64,000 nt of DNA, taken from positions 1,260,501-1,324,500 of the forward strand of contig NZ_AP024086.1 in assembly GCF_019703855.1 (NCBI RefSeq), given 5' to 3'. Numbering within the stretch: the first letter of the stretch is position 1; every line of letters begins with the position of its first letter. Below are positions 1 to 7,935 of the stretch, in pieces. A program made the translations under genes and the position numbers. The notes under the pieces were generated by a model. The model was not told the DNA's origin. It searched no databases and saw only the letters and a list, made by a program, of their open reading frames with translations. The DNA comes from Desulfomarina profundi (GTDB lineage Bacteria > Desulfobacterota > Desulfobulbia > Desulfobulbales > Desulfocapsaceae).

Positions 1-222
1 TATTTTTGACACTATTTTTCTGGAAAAAATTAACCAGATAAATGAACGGTTTTTTGGAAAATCCTGTTTTGCGGAATAAACTGACAAGTTCTATGATAAC
101 AGTATATTACATATGTGTATCAGGGAAAAACCGTGCCTGTTGTGTGCATAAGTCTATAAGTGCGAAAAAAATAACCGAATAAATAGTATTCTCAATGGGT
201 TATACTGTGTTCCCAGCGGTTT
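1..222. repeat. Left copy of the ~220 bp CRISPR-flanking (leader-like) repeat
   Basis: This AT-rich non-coding stretch aligns with 3315-3536 at a near-constant offset of about 3314. I estimate 80-85% identity by eye, with small indels, and identical blocks such as TTAACCAGATAAATGAACGG. The other copy lies just beyond the CRISPR array, so this one is probably the leader of a second array to the left of the window. It starts at the first base and may be incomplete. A short reverse-strand open frame (200-382) overlaps its end and has no support as a gene. Confidence 0.7.
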
Positions 223-404
223 TTTTAAAGACGTTATCTTTTCCGACCGATTTGCGGCTTTTGTAGGAAAAATTTACTCTATATATAGAGAATTGAGGGA
301 AAAATAATTCTTCATCATGCATCGTCGAAATGGAGACGCTGTTACAATTCTTCCAGAGAGTCAACGAGACGGAACCCGACATCCTTCTATGGCAACAGGT
401 GCAG

Positions 405-446
405 ACAGATCATTCGTTGTGGTGTTGTGGCTAAAATATGATCTGT
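405..446. promoter_or_regulatory. Inverted repeat upstream of hipBA
   Basis: Perfect 9-base arms ACAGATCAT (405-413) and ATGATCTGT (438-446) are separated by 24 bases and lie just upstream of the hipB promoter. HipB-type antitoxins bind palindromic operators and repress their own operon, so this is a candidate operator, though the long spacer could equally mean a hairpin. Function is inferred only from position and symmetry. Confidence 0.35.
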
Positions 447-479
447 AATGGTCTTTTTGGTGTTTTAATAATCAATATA

Positions 480-507
480 TTGACAATAACATCCATTCTG
501 CTATACT
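480..507 (+). promoter_or_regulatory. Promoter of hipBA
   Basis: TTGACA (480-485) and TATACT (502-507) with 16 bases between them match a sigma-70 promoter well. The ATG of hipB is at 514, seven bases after the -10 box. Transcription would therefore start at or next to the start codon, giving a leaderless or nearly leaderless mRNA. Confidence 0.6.
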
Positions 508-513
508 TGATAC

Positions 514-816
514 ATGCTGCCAAATCTCCTTACACCCAATGAAATGCAGGCGCAGTTGGCCCGGCGTTGCAAAACCCTGCGCCTTACCGCCGGTTATAAA
601 CGGGCCACCCTGGCCAACCGCTCCGGGGTCAGCGAAGGATCGTTAAAACGTTTTGAGGATATTGGTGAAATCTCACTGAAAAACCTCTTGCGCCTTGCCC
701 ATGCCCTTGGACGTCTTCCGGAATTTGCTCCCCTTTTTCAACCACCCGAGGCCGAAAGCCTTGCCGAATTAAAATCAACCGCAGAAAAACCGGTGCCGAA
801 ACGAGGCAGGATCTGA
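514..816 (+). CDS. hipB: HipB-like XRE-family antitoxin / repressor
   Basis: A 100-residue protein with a helix-turn-helix of the XRE/Cro type at about residues 10-65 (LRLTAGYKRATLANRSGVS followed by the recognition-helix SEGSLKRFE region) and a basic C-terminal tail. It lies two bases upstream of hipA, the usual antitoxin-toxin order. Family knowledge: HipB neutralises HipA by direct binding and represses the operon. The start at 514 has no Shine-Dalgarno sequence and nearly coincides with the predicted transcription start; an in-frame ATG at 544 is the alternative. The HTH assignment is solid, and the antitoxin role follows from the adjacent hipA. Confidence 0.85.
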   Translation: MLPNLLTPNEMQAQLARRCKTLRLTAGYKRATLANRSGVSEGSLKRFEDIGEISLKNLLRLAHALGRLPEFAPLFQPPEAESLAELKSTAEKPVPKRGRI

Positions 817-818
817 TA

Positions 819-2062
819 ATGGCAACCGGATACCGTGAAATAGAGGTATTTTTTACTCAAAGCCCGAAATTATCTTCACCGGTGGGGATGTTAGCCGAAA
901 AAGACGGCTCGATCTTTTTCGAATATGATCAGCAATGGCTTACCCGCGGGCTGGAGTTATCCCCTTTTACCCTGCCGCTGCAAGCTGGGCTTATCCGGCA
1001 CCGGGATTTTCGATTCGGACCTGTTTTCGGCCTGTTTGATGATTCCCTGCCGGATGGGTGGGGGCTGCTGCTGATGGATCGTTTTTTTCGCAGCCGGGGG
1101 TTGATCCGCTCACGGTTTCCATACTTGACAGGCTGCTTTATCTTGGCAGCAGAACCATGGGTGCGCTTACGTATCATCCTGCGGATCACAGAGAAAATGA
1201 TACCTGGTTCCCCGGGTTGAATAATCTTGCAGAAGAAGCAAGGCAGGTGTATGCCGGAAAATCTGAAGATATCCTCCCGCAACTTATACGGGCAGGCGGC
1301 AGCCCCGGCGGCGCCAGGCCCAAGGTTCTTGTCGGGTATCATCCTGATACCGGGGAAATGGTATCAGGAGAAGGGGAAATTCCTCCCGGCTTTGAGCATT
1401 GGATTGTCAAGTTTTCAGCCCGTGAAGATTTTGATGATCCTGGCCCTGTGGAATACGCCTATGCCGAAATGGCAGGGGCCGCAGGCATTGCAATGGAAGA
1501 GAGCCGGCTTTTTACTGTTGGTGACAATGACCATTTCTTCGGGGTGAAACGCTTTGACCGGCAGCCGGGGAATAACCGGCGTCATATCCATACGCGTCAT
1601 ATCCATACATTTGGCAATCTTGTTCATGCGGATTTCCGTGTGCCGGGGAGTGATTATGCCGATCTTTTTAAGGCCACCAGCCTGTTGACCCGTAACTACC
1701 AGGATCTTGAACGTGTATATCGACTGATGGTCTTCAATGTTCTGGCCCATAACCGTGATGATCATGTGAAAAATTTTTCGTTTCTGCTCGATGATACAAC
1801 AGGTGAATGGTCGTTTGCGCCGGCCTATGACCTGACCTTTGCCAGGGGGCCGGGAGGAGAACATACAACCACGGTTCTTGGTGAAGGGCTGCGACCGGAA
1901 AAAGATCGGATGCTGCAACTGGCAGAACAATCAGGTATCGCCCCCAGGCGATCATCTGCCATTTTCAGGGAAGTGGCAGAGGCTGTTGCCGGATGGCCTG
2001 AATTTGCAGGTCGCGCAGGGGTGGCGAAGGCAACAATCAAAGAGATTACATCGTTTCTTTGA
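819..2062 (+). pseudogene. hipA: HipA-like serine/threonine kinase toxin, frameshifted
   Basis: Two frames together make one HipA. The first covers the N-terminal subdomain up to LPDGWGLLLMDRFFRSRG. The second resumes at VDPLTVSILDRLLYLGSRTMGALTY and runs through the kinase core, with HNRDDHVKNFSFL (catalytic loop) and FAPAYDLTFA (metal-binding loop). The frame changes by -1 at the five-G run 1096-1100; one extra G would give a continuous protein of about 414 residues, a normal HipA length. HipA kinases phosphorylate targets such as glutamyl-tRNA synthetase and cause dormancy. A T7 run at 1082-1088 could be a -1 slippery site, but the peptide joins better at the G run. It may be a true mutation, slippage or an assembly error. 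Confidence 0.8.
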
Positions 2063-2301
2063 GCCGGATTGGTCGGTGACTGGGCAATTCTTCGTTGACC
2101 GGCAGTCCGTATTCTCCCACCGCAGCCAATGAGCGGTGAAATTCTATAAACTCCTGTCAGAAACTTTCCACTGATCTTCCTGAGATACAACTCAAAAACA
2201 TCAAAATACCTAACTGTCAGTCAGCGGTCAGTGACTGAATAACTCTATGCAATCCTGTGCATTGCCATAAGCAGAGGATTCTCACCATTTTTTCAAGACC
2301 A
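2063..2301. other. Intergenic spacer between hipA and the CRISPR array (trailer side)
   Basis: No gene is visible here. The stretch is less AT-rich than the sequence beyond the other end of the array and contains a small imperfect hairpin near 2213-2238 (tandem CAGTCA/GTCAGTGAC motifs). By the orientation argument given for the array, this would be the leader-distal end. Confidence 0.4.
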
Positions 2302-3267
2302 GTCTCAATCCTCTTCTTTAGCGAGGATACTCTGCAACTTTGTAATGGATACGGAAACAACTGACCTTGAAGAGTCTCAATCCTCTTCTTTAGCGAGGAT
2401 ACTCTGCAACGGGCTATAAAGGTAGTGTTGCTGTAGCTCATGGGTCTCAATCCTCTTCTTTAGTGAGGATACTCTGCAACGTAAAACAGAGCCTAGTCAT
2501 ACTACGCATACGTCTCAATCCTCTTCTTTAGCGAGGATACTCTGCAACATAAAGAAAAAAGATTATCTCCTGTTAATAGAATGTCTCAATCCTCTTCTTT
2601 AGCGAGGATACTCTGCAACAGCATTTAACAAATTAGGAAATGTAATGAGCAAACTGTCTCAATCCTCTTCTTTAGCGAGGATACTCTGCAACAAAATACC
2701 GTCTGAATATGCAGCCACTTCAGGGTCTCAATCCTCTTCTTTAGCGAGGATACTCTGCAACTCCGGCAGTGCCACTAATTGGCAACTGGTCAGTCGGTCT
2801 CAATCCTCTTCTTTAGCGAGGATACTCTGCAACCAAATCAAAAACTGCGAAGGAGGCGTGTGCATAGCTGTCTCAATCCTCTTCTTTAGCGAGGATACTC
2901 TGCAACGGAAGAAAAGATGGTTGACATCATTAAAGACAATGTCTCAATCCTCTTCTTTAGCGAGGATACTCTGCAACCCAGCGCTGGAACGATATATAAT
3001 CAGGTTAGGTGTGGTCTCAATCCTCTTCTTTAGCGAGGATACTCTGCAACACACTCAGATTAGGGGTGATGTGGCGGCTAACATTGGTCTCAATCCTCTT
3101 CTTTAGCGAGGATACTCTGCAACATCAATAACAATTAACAGTACGGCTTACACAAACTCGTCTCAATCCTCTTCTTTAGCGAGGATACTCTGCAACATAA
3201 CGGAGTGCAGATAGAGGTAGACAACTGTACGTCTCAATCCTCTTCTTTAGCGAGGATACTCTGCAAC
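2302..3267 (-). CRISPR. CRISPR array: 14 repeats of 37 bp, 13 spacers of 31-36 bp
   Basis: Repeats start at 2302, 2374, 2444, 2512, 2583, 2656, 2725, 2797, 2870, 2941, 3014, 3087, 3160 and 3231. On the + strand each begins GTCTCAATCC and ends CTCTGCAAC, with an inner palindrome ATCCTC/GAGGAT. All look identical except the third, which has TAGTGAGG for TAGCGAGG. I favour transcription on the minus strand for three reasons: the transcribed repeat would end in ATTGAGAC, like the common ATTGAAAC crRNA 5' handle; the variant repeat is near the left, leader-distal end; and the AT-rich duplicated flank is on the right. No cas gene is in the window, so the subtype is unknown. The short frames that run across the array are not genes. 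Confidence 0.97.
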
Positions 3268-3536
3268 TGCACCGGGTTCCAATTCACCTGTAAAATCAGT
3301 ATAATATACTGTGTTCTTTTTGACACTAATTTTCTGGAAAAAATTAACCAGATAAATGAACGGTTTTTTTAAAAATCCTGTTTTGCGAAATAATCTGAAA
3401 TATTGCATGATAACAGGATATTACATATTTATATCAGTGAAAAACCGTGCCTATTGTGTGTATAAGTTCATAAGTGTGGAAAAAATAACCTGATAAATCG
3501 TATTATCAATTGGTTACGCTATATTGGCGACGGTTT
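3268..3536 (-). promoter_or_regulatory. Putative CRISPR leader (right copy of the duplicated flank)
   Basis: About 47 bases after the last repeat begins the sequence also found at 1-222: AT-rich, non-coding and conserved at roughly 80-85%. Leaders of same-repeat arrays in one genome are typically conserved like this, while trailers are not. The first 47 bases have no partner inside the window; the first ~34 of them resemble a spacer in length and composition, so the exact leader boundary is uncertain. The region up to the end of the next gene at 3611 holds no supported gene. Confidence 0.6.
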
Positions 3537-3610
3537 TATGGCTTTCTATTTTCTGGTTACCTGTGAAACACAGCCACAATAAATCACCCGCCGGCAAAGT
3601 CCGGAAGGAA

Positions 3611-4780
3611 TTACATACCGGGGATACGCGGTATTTTCCCCAGTTTGGAATTTCGGCAATACCAGCCCCATCCTTTTTTCAACCAGTGGCCGACAATCGG
3701 CAGAGGGATTATCCTGCCAACCTTATTGTTTCTGTAAACAAAGGCGGCTCCATTTCCTGTATCCATGACGCACAGGATATTCAGGTGTTTTTTATAACTG
3801 TATTGCGCGTCAATATCCCTGGTCTTGATGACTATATTTCGAGCTGTGTTTTTAGCCATCGCCTCAGCAACATGCCCCTGTTTGGCCCTCCACTCTGGTC
3901 CCAGAAGAGAGGCGGAGTCACCTATGGCATAGAGGCCGTCAAACCCTTCAATTTCATTGAATTCGTTTGTTACCACGAAACCTGCTTCGCTCACCGGTAA
4001 TCCGGATTTCATCAAAATGTTATGTCCCGTGCCGGCGGCGATAAACATGGTAAGATCAGATTCTATTTTTTCCCCATCCTCAAAAACAATACCGTCCTCA
4101 ACAAATTCCACGATTTTTGAGCCGACCTTTTTTCTGATATTGGAGGAGGCAAGCATTTTATCCAGCATCACCAGTGCCTTATTCCCCATCTTTTGGCCAG
4201 GTTTTTCCATGGGGGCAAAGAAGGTTAATTCGAAATTCTTTCGGATGCCTTTTTTCTTCAGAAAATTGTGGATATTGAAGAGCACTTCAAATGCAGGGCC
4301 TCCACGCACGGCGGAACTGTCGTTCGGATTCCCGCCGAAGCCTACGGCTATCTTTCCGGAAGACTTTTGCACCAGAGAATTCAGGCGATCATGGAGTGCT
4401 GTTGCTTCTTCCGGTTTCCCGCAGATGGAAAGGGTATGTTCCATTCCCTTCATCCGGATCTTGTCTTGTCCAAGGGCGACAACAATATACTCAAAGTCAT
4501 CCAGCACACGTCCACTCTCAAGGGTTACTCTTTTCTCCCTTGCCTCAAAAGAGACTATCGGATCAACGATCAACTGAAAACCATGTTTGGCAGCGAGTGC
4601 GTCAAGCGGTACGGAAACATCTTCTGTTGTCACTTCACCGGTTGGAATCCAGATAGAGGTGGGATAAATATAAAAAAAATCCCTGTCACTGACCAGGATG
4701 ACATCGAAATTCTGTTTTCTCAGGTAAATTGCGGTTTCAACTCCGGCAAAGCCACCACCAAGCACTAAAATTTTTTCCAT
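3611..4780 (-). CDS. FAD-dependent NAD(P)/sulfide:quinone oxidoreductase-like protein
   Basis: A 389-residue flavoprotein of the NDH-2/SQR superfamily. It has an N-terminal FAD Rossmann motif (LVLGGGFAGVETA, residues 5-17), a second motif region ending IVVALGQ, a FAD-contacting YAIGDSA near residue 285, and a C-terminal segment IVGHWLKKGWGWYCRNSK-LGKIP resembling the membrane-binding end of SQRs. Family role: reduction of membrane quinones by sulfide or NADH at the inner face of the membrane. Only three cysteines are evident (SICGK, ILCVM, WYCRN), so I cannot confirm the SQR disulfide pair and leave the electron donor open. The start has AAGGAG seven bases upstream. It stands alone, running leftward toward the CRISPR leader. 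Confidence 0.75.
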   Translation of the reverse strand: MEKILVLGGGFAGVETAIYLRKQNFDVILVSDRDFFYIYPTSIWIPTGEVTTEDVSVPLDALAAKHGFQLIVDPIVSFEAREKRVTLESGRVLDDFEYIVVALGQDKIRMKGMEHTLSICGKPEEATALHDRLNSLVQKSSGKIAVGFGGNPNDSSAVRGGPAFEVLFNIHNFLKKKGIRKNFELTFFAPMEKPGQKMGNKALVMLDKMLASSNIRKKVGSKIVEFVEDGIVFEDGEKIESDLTMFIAAGTGHNILMKSGLPVSEAGFVVTNEFNEIEGFDGLYAIGDSASLLGPEWRAKQGHVAEAMAKNTARNIVIKTRDIDAQYSYKKHLNILCVMDTGNGAAFVYRNNKVGRIIPLPIVGHWLKKGWGWYCRNSKLGKIPRIPGM

Positions 4781-4849
4781 TCCAACTCCTTTATGTAATG
4801 CATTCGGTATTTGAAGGGGAAGTTTCTCTGTTTCCAGTATTTATATCCT

Positions 4850-4869
4850 ACCTGAATCCTGGAGTTCAG
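4850..4869. repeat. Dispersed ACCTGAATCCTG repeat
   Basis: ACCTGAATCCTGGAGTTCAG lies between the SQR-like gene and rsmI. It closely matches 47407-47426, and shorter or inverted versions occur near 5838, 27737, 28139, 29294, 39779, 47535 and 57672, all between genes. Confidence 0.6.
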
Positions 4870-4962
4870 AAAATGAAAAAATTACCAGATTGTGTCGAAA
4901 CTCAGTTTAATAAAGCTGGCACATCCAGGCTGTGCATGGATTTTATGGGTAATCAGGAAAAA

Positions 4963-5814
4963 TTATCGTTCCCAGAGCCTGAGGGCAAGTTGATAGACCG
5001 TTGACCTGGAAACGCCCAGGTCGGAGGCAATACGTTTGCTGACGTCTTTCAGGGACAGGTCGCTGTTATCCCGATACCAGTTGATCAGCTCCTCAATACT
5101 CTCTCCCTTCACGGCCATTTTTTCTCCAGGTTGAATGATAATCACAAATTCACCTTTCTGTTTTTTTTCGGCGGCCTTTTTCCTGAGACATGCGAGATCG
5201 CTTTGTTCGAGCTCTTCGAAGGTTTTTGTCAATTCCCTGGCCCAGAGGGTCTTGCGGTTGCCGAAAATCTCAAGGGCATCCGTGAGCAGCCCTTCAATTC
5301 GGTGGGGGGATTCATAGAAGGCGACAGGGTATTCACAGTCCTTGAGGGATTTCAGCAATTTTCGCCTCTGTCCCTTTTTTGATGGGGCAAAACCGTGAAA
5401 TAAAAAACCGGTTTGCTCAAACCCGGAGGCGGACATGGCGGAGATCAGTGCCGATGGGCCGGGCAGGGGAACGATGGGAATCCCGTGCTCATGGGCAAGG
5501 CGTACCAGAACCGAGCCGGGATCGGAAATGGCTGGAGTCCCGGCATCGCTGACGAGAGCAATATTTTTTCCTTCGGTCAGCATGTCCAGGATCTGAGCCC
5601 CCCGTTGTGCCTCTTTTTCCCGGTAATAACTGATAAGCCTGGTAGTTATGCCAAGATGGTTGAGCAATTTTTTTGTATGACGGGTATCTTCCGCGGCGAT
5701 CAGATCCACCTCTTTTAAAATTCTGATCGCCCGCAGGGTGATATCTTCCAGATTGCCGATGGGTGTGGGGACAATATACAGGGTTCCGTATGCTGATGGT
5801 GGTGGGGGTGTCAT
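4963..5814 (-). CDS. rsmI: 16S rRNA (cytidine-1402-2'-O)-methyltransferase RsmI
   Basis: A 283-residue member of the tetrapyrrole-methylase-fold family. Diagnostic motifs are GTLYIVPTPIGNLEDITLRA (10-29), AEDTRHTKKLLNHLG (41-55), VSDAGTPAISDPG (about 88-100) and YESPHRIEGLL (about 168). Its C-terminal region from about 235 resembles the winged-helix tail of full-length RsmI proteins. It methylates the ribose of C1402 in the ribosomal decoding centre with S-adenosylmethionine in the cytoplasm. No clear Shine-Dalgarno sequence precedes the ATG at 5814, and I see no better alternative. It is monocistronic and divergent from the phosphofructokinase gene. Confidence 0.93.
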   Translation of the reverse strand: MTPPPPSAYGTLYIVPTPIGNLEDITLRAIRILKEVDLIAAEDTRHTKKLLNHLGITTRLISYYREKEAQRGAQILDMLTEGKNIALVSDAGTPAISDPGSVLVRLAHEHGIPIVPLPGPSALISAMSASGFEQTGFLFHGFAPSKKGQRRKLLKSLKDCEYPVAFYESPHRIEGLLTDALEIFGNRKTLWARELTKTFEELEQSDLACLRKKAAEKKQKGEFVIIIQPGEKMAVKGESIEELINWYRDNSDLSLKDVSKRIASDLGVSRSTVYQLALRLWER

Positions 5815-5837
5815 GGGTTAAAAAAGAGAAAAGTAGA

Positions 5838-5858
5838 ACCTGAATCCAGGATTCAGGT
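5838..5858. repeat. Perfect palindrome of the ACCTGAATCC family
   Basis: ACCTGAATCC is followed after one base by its exact complement GGATTCAGGT. It sits in the divergent intergenic region between rsmI and the phosphofructokinase gene. It could be a protein-binding site or one arm pair of the dispersed repeat; function is unknown. Confidence 0.55.
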
Positions 5859-6005
5859 CGAAGAAAAATGAGAAACGGTGAATTGCCCGCATTATGATCA
5901 AACCACGAAGAAAATGCACCAGCTTTCTTGCTTTTCCTCTTTTCCTGTAGTTCATTGAAAATAAAGTAATGGAAAAAATCACGGAAAGTGGAAGGAAAAA
6001 GGAAA

Positions 6006-7148
6006 ATGAACAAGCGTAATAAACATATAGGTATTCTTACGGCCGGTGGGGACAGTCCGGGGTTGAATGCGGCGATACGCGCGATCGGCAAGGCGGCCCT
6101 GGCAACGGGCAGAATGGATATCGTCGGTTTCAGGGACGGTTTTCGGGGCCTGCTTGAAAACCGTACCATGCGCCTTGATCGGGATGTGCTTTCCTCCATC
6201 CTCACCAGGGGCGGAACGATCCTGGGCACCAGCCGGGACAAACCGCACAAGATGATGGTGGGTGGTGAAATAATGGATATGACGGACGCCCTGTGTGCCA
6301 ACTATCATCATCACAGCCTGGATGTGCTGGTCTGCATCGGCGGTGGCGGAACCCAGAAAAACGCCTGGCGACTGGCCCAGAAAGGGCTCAATATCATTAC
6401 CCTGCCAAAAACCATTGATAATGACGTGGCCATGACCGATGTGACCTTCGGTTTTGACACGGCCATGGAGATTGCCACCGAGGCCATAGACCGGCTTCAT
6501 TCCACAGCCCACAGTCACCATCGAATCATCGTGGTGGAGATTATGGGCCACAATGCCGGCTGGCTGGCCCTGGGTGCCGGGATGGCCGGTGGGGCTGATG
6601 TGATTCTCATCCCTGAAATTCCCTATGATCTGGAAGAGGTGGCGGCGGCCATCCGCAAACGAAAGCAGCGGGGAACCAACTTCAGTATCGTGGCGGTGGC
6701 GGAAGGGGCCATGGATGTGGAAAACAGTCGAATTTATCATAAACTGCGGGAGGAAAAGCAGAAGGCCAAGGAGGAAGGTGATTCCAGGAAGAAAAAGAAG
6801 GCCAACGAGGCCCTGCAGAAGTTTGCTGCTGTAAATCGTGGGAATACGGTACAATTAACGAAAAAATTAGAAGAAATGACAGGGCTGGAATCCCGCCTGA
6901 CGATTCTCGGGCATGTGCAGCGGGGCGGTACGCCATCCGCCGCTGACCGGTTGCTGGCCACCTGGCTGGGAAACAGTTGTGTCAACTGTATCGAGCAGGA
7001 TCTGTATGGAGTGATGGTGGCCAGGAGCGGCAACACCACGAAACCGGTACCGCTGGAAGAAGTGGTTGGCAGGAAAAACCTGGTGCCGCCTGATCATCCC
7101 TGGGTCCAAAGTGCCCGTAACGTGGGCACCTGTTTCGGGGGCTGGTAG
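6006..7148 (+). CDS. pfkA: 6-phosphofructokinase (PfkA superfamily)
   Basis: A 380-residue enzyme of glycolysis. Motifs: [18 protein letters not shown] (phosphate loop), [32 protein letters not shown] (catalytic Asp) and [13 protein letters not shown]. At the two positions that separate ATP from PPi enzymes the sequence has Gly (GGGGT) and Lys (PKTIDND). Gly fits ATP use and Lys is more typical of the PPi-type lineage, so the phosphoryl donor cannot be settled by eye. A charged lysine-rich insert lies near residues 240-265. I place the start at the ATG at 6006, which has AAGGA five bases upstream; an in-frame GTG lies at 5988. The gene is convergent with cobJ, 13 bases away. Confidence 0.9.
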   Translation: MNKRNKHIGILTAGGDSPGLNAAIRAIGKAALATGRMDIVGFRDGFRGLLENRTMRLDRDVLSSILTRGGTILGTSRDKPHKMMVGGEIMDMTDALCANYHHHSLDVLVCIGGGGTQKNAWRLAQKGLNIITLPKTIDNDVAMTDVTFGFDTAMEIATEAIDRLHSTAHSHHRIIVVEIMGHNAGWLALGAGMAGGADVILIPEIPYDLEEVAAAIRKRKQRGTNFSIVAVAEGAMDVENSRIYHKLREEKQKAKEEGDSRKKKKANEALQKFAAVNRGNTVQLTKKLEEMTGLESRLTILGHVQRGGTPSAADRLLATWLGNSCVNCIEQDLYGVMVARSGNTTKPVPLEEVVGRKNLVPPDHPWVQSARNVGTCFGGW

Positions 7149-7161
7149 TTTTTTCTGTGAC

Positions 7162-7935
7162 CTACAGGGAATATTTGCCCCGGTATCCTCTCGGGGTGAT
7201 AATCAGGTCGTTCCAGGTGTAGCTCTGGGAGTTGCCGATTATCACTGTAGACTGCATGGTTATTTCATTGTCAAGCATATTGTCCAGGGTAGTGATGGCG
7301 ATTTTTTCGTTTTCCCTGGTTGCAGCGGTGACGATGCCCACCGGGGTTTTCGGTTCCCGGTGTTCCAGAAAAATTTCCCTGGTTTTGACAATCTGCTCAG
7401 TGCGTTTTTTTGATTTGGGATTATAGATGGCTGTGACAAAATCAGCCGCGGCCACAGCCCGCAGTCGTTTTTCGATCAATTCCCAGGGAGTGAGCAAATC
7501 AGAGAGACTGACGGCGGCGAAATCGTGCATCAGCGGGGCACCGAGCCGGGCGGCGCAGGAGTTGATGGCGGCCAGTCCGGCAATGATTTCTATTGCACAG
7601 GAGTAATCATTTTCCCTGGCAAGTTCATAGACCAGTCCGGCCATGGCATAGATGCCGGGATCGCCACCGCAGACCAGGGCCACCTTTTTTCCACTGTCCG
7701 CAATGGTAAGAGATTCCCGGCAGCGATCCACCTCCTTCATCATCTGCGAGGAGATGACTTCCTTTTCTTTTGTCAGAAAAGAGGGGATGAGATCCAGGTA
7801 GGTTTTGTAGCCGATGATCGTTTCTGCCGTTTCAAGAGCTTTTGCTGCCGCTCCTGTCATATAGAGTTCTGATCCCGGACCCGTGCCGACAACATAGAGG
7901 GTACCAGGGCTATTGCCATTGTTATGTTTTTCCAT
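7162..7935 (-). CDS. cobJ: Precorrin-3B / cobalt-precorrin-3 C17-methyltransferase (CbiH/CobJ)
   Basis: A 257-residue SAM-dependent corrin-ring methyltransferase. It has the N-terminal GTLYVVGTGPGSELYMTGAA motif, the GGDPGIYAMAGLVYE loop and VTAIYNPKSKKR typical of the CobJ/CbiH group. It carries out C17 methylation with ring contraction. It is the last gene of the leftward cobalamin run. Its start at 7935 has an AGGA-type site upstream, and its first 79 bases overlap the 3' end of cbiG, which is long for such operons but appears real because both reading frames are conserved-looking there. CbiH is the name used for the anaerobic route, which the neighbouring cbiG, cbiD and cbiK indicate. Confidence 0.93.
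   Translation of the reverse strand: MEKHNNGNSPGTLYVVGTGPGSELYMTGAAAKALETAETIIGYKTYLDLIPSFLTKEKEVISSQMMKEVDRCRESLTIADSGKKVALVCGGDPGIYAMAGLVYELARENDYSCAIEIIAGLAAINSCAARLGAPLMHDFAAVSLSDLLTPWELIEKRLRAVAAADFVTAIYNPKSKKRTEQIVKTREIFLEHREPKTPVGIVTAATRENEKIAITTLDNMLDNEITMQSTVIIGNSQSYTWNDLIITPRGYRGKYSL

Noticed and set aside
1082-1088. Programmed -1 frameshift at T7 in hipA
   Set aside because: A T7 slip would replace the well-fitting FFRSRG segment by FFSQPG; the G run at 1096-1100 joins the family sequence better, and four other genes show the same G/C-run defect.
2217-3106. Open reading frames crossing the CRISPR array (2217-2450 minus and 2645-3106 plus)
   Set aside because: They translate the 37-base repeat over and over, which is an artefact of the array.
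1-3600. cas genes near the CRISPR array
   Set aside because: None of the frames in this window encodes a Cas1, Cas2 or effector protein; they must be outside if present.
3524-4000. Open frame on the + strand opposite the SQR-like gene
   Set aside because: Mostly antisense to a clear flavoprotein, with no domain of its own.
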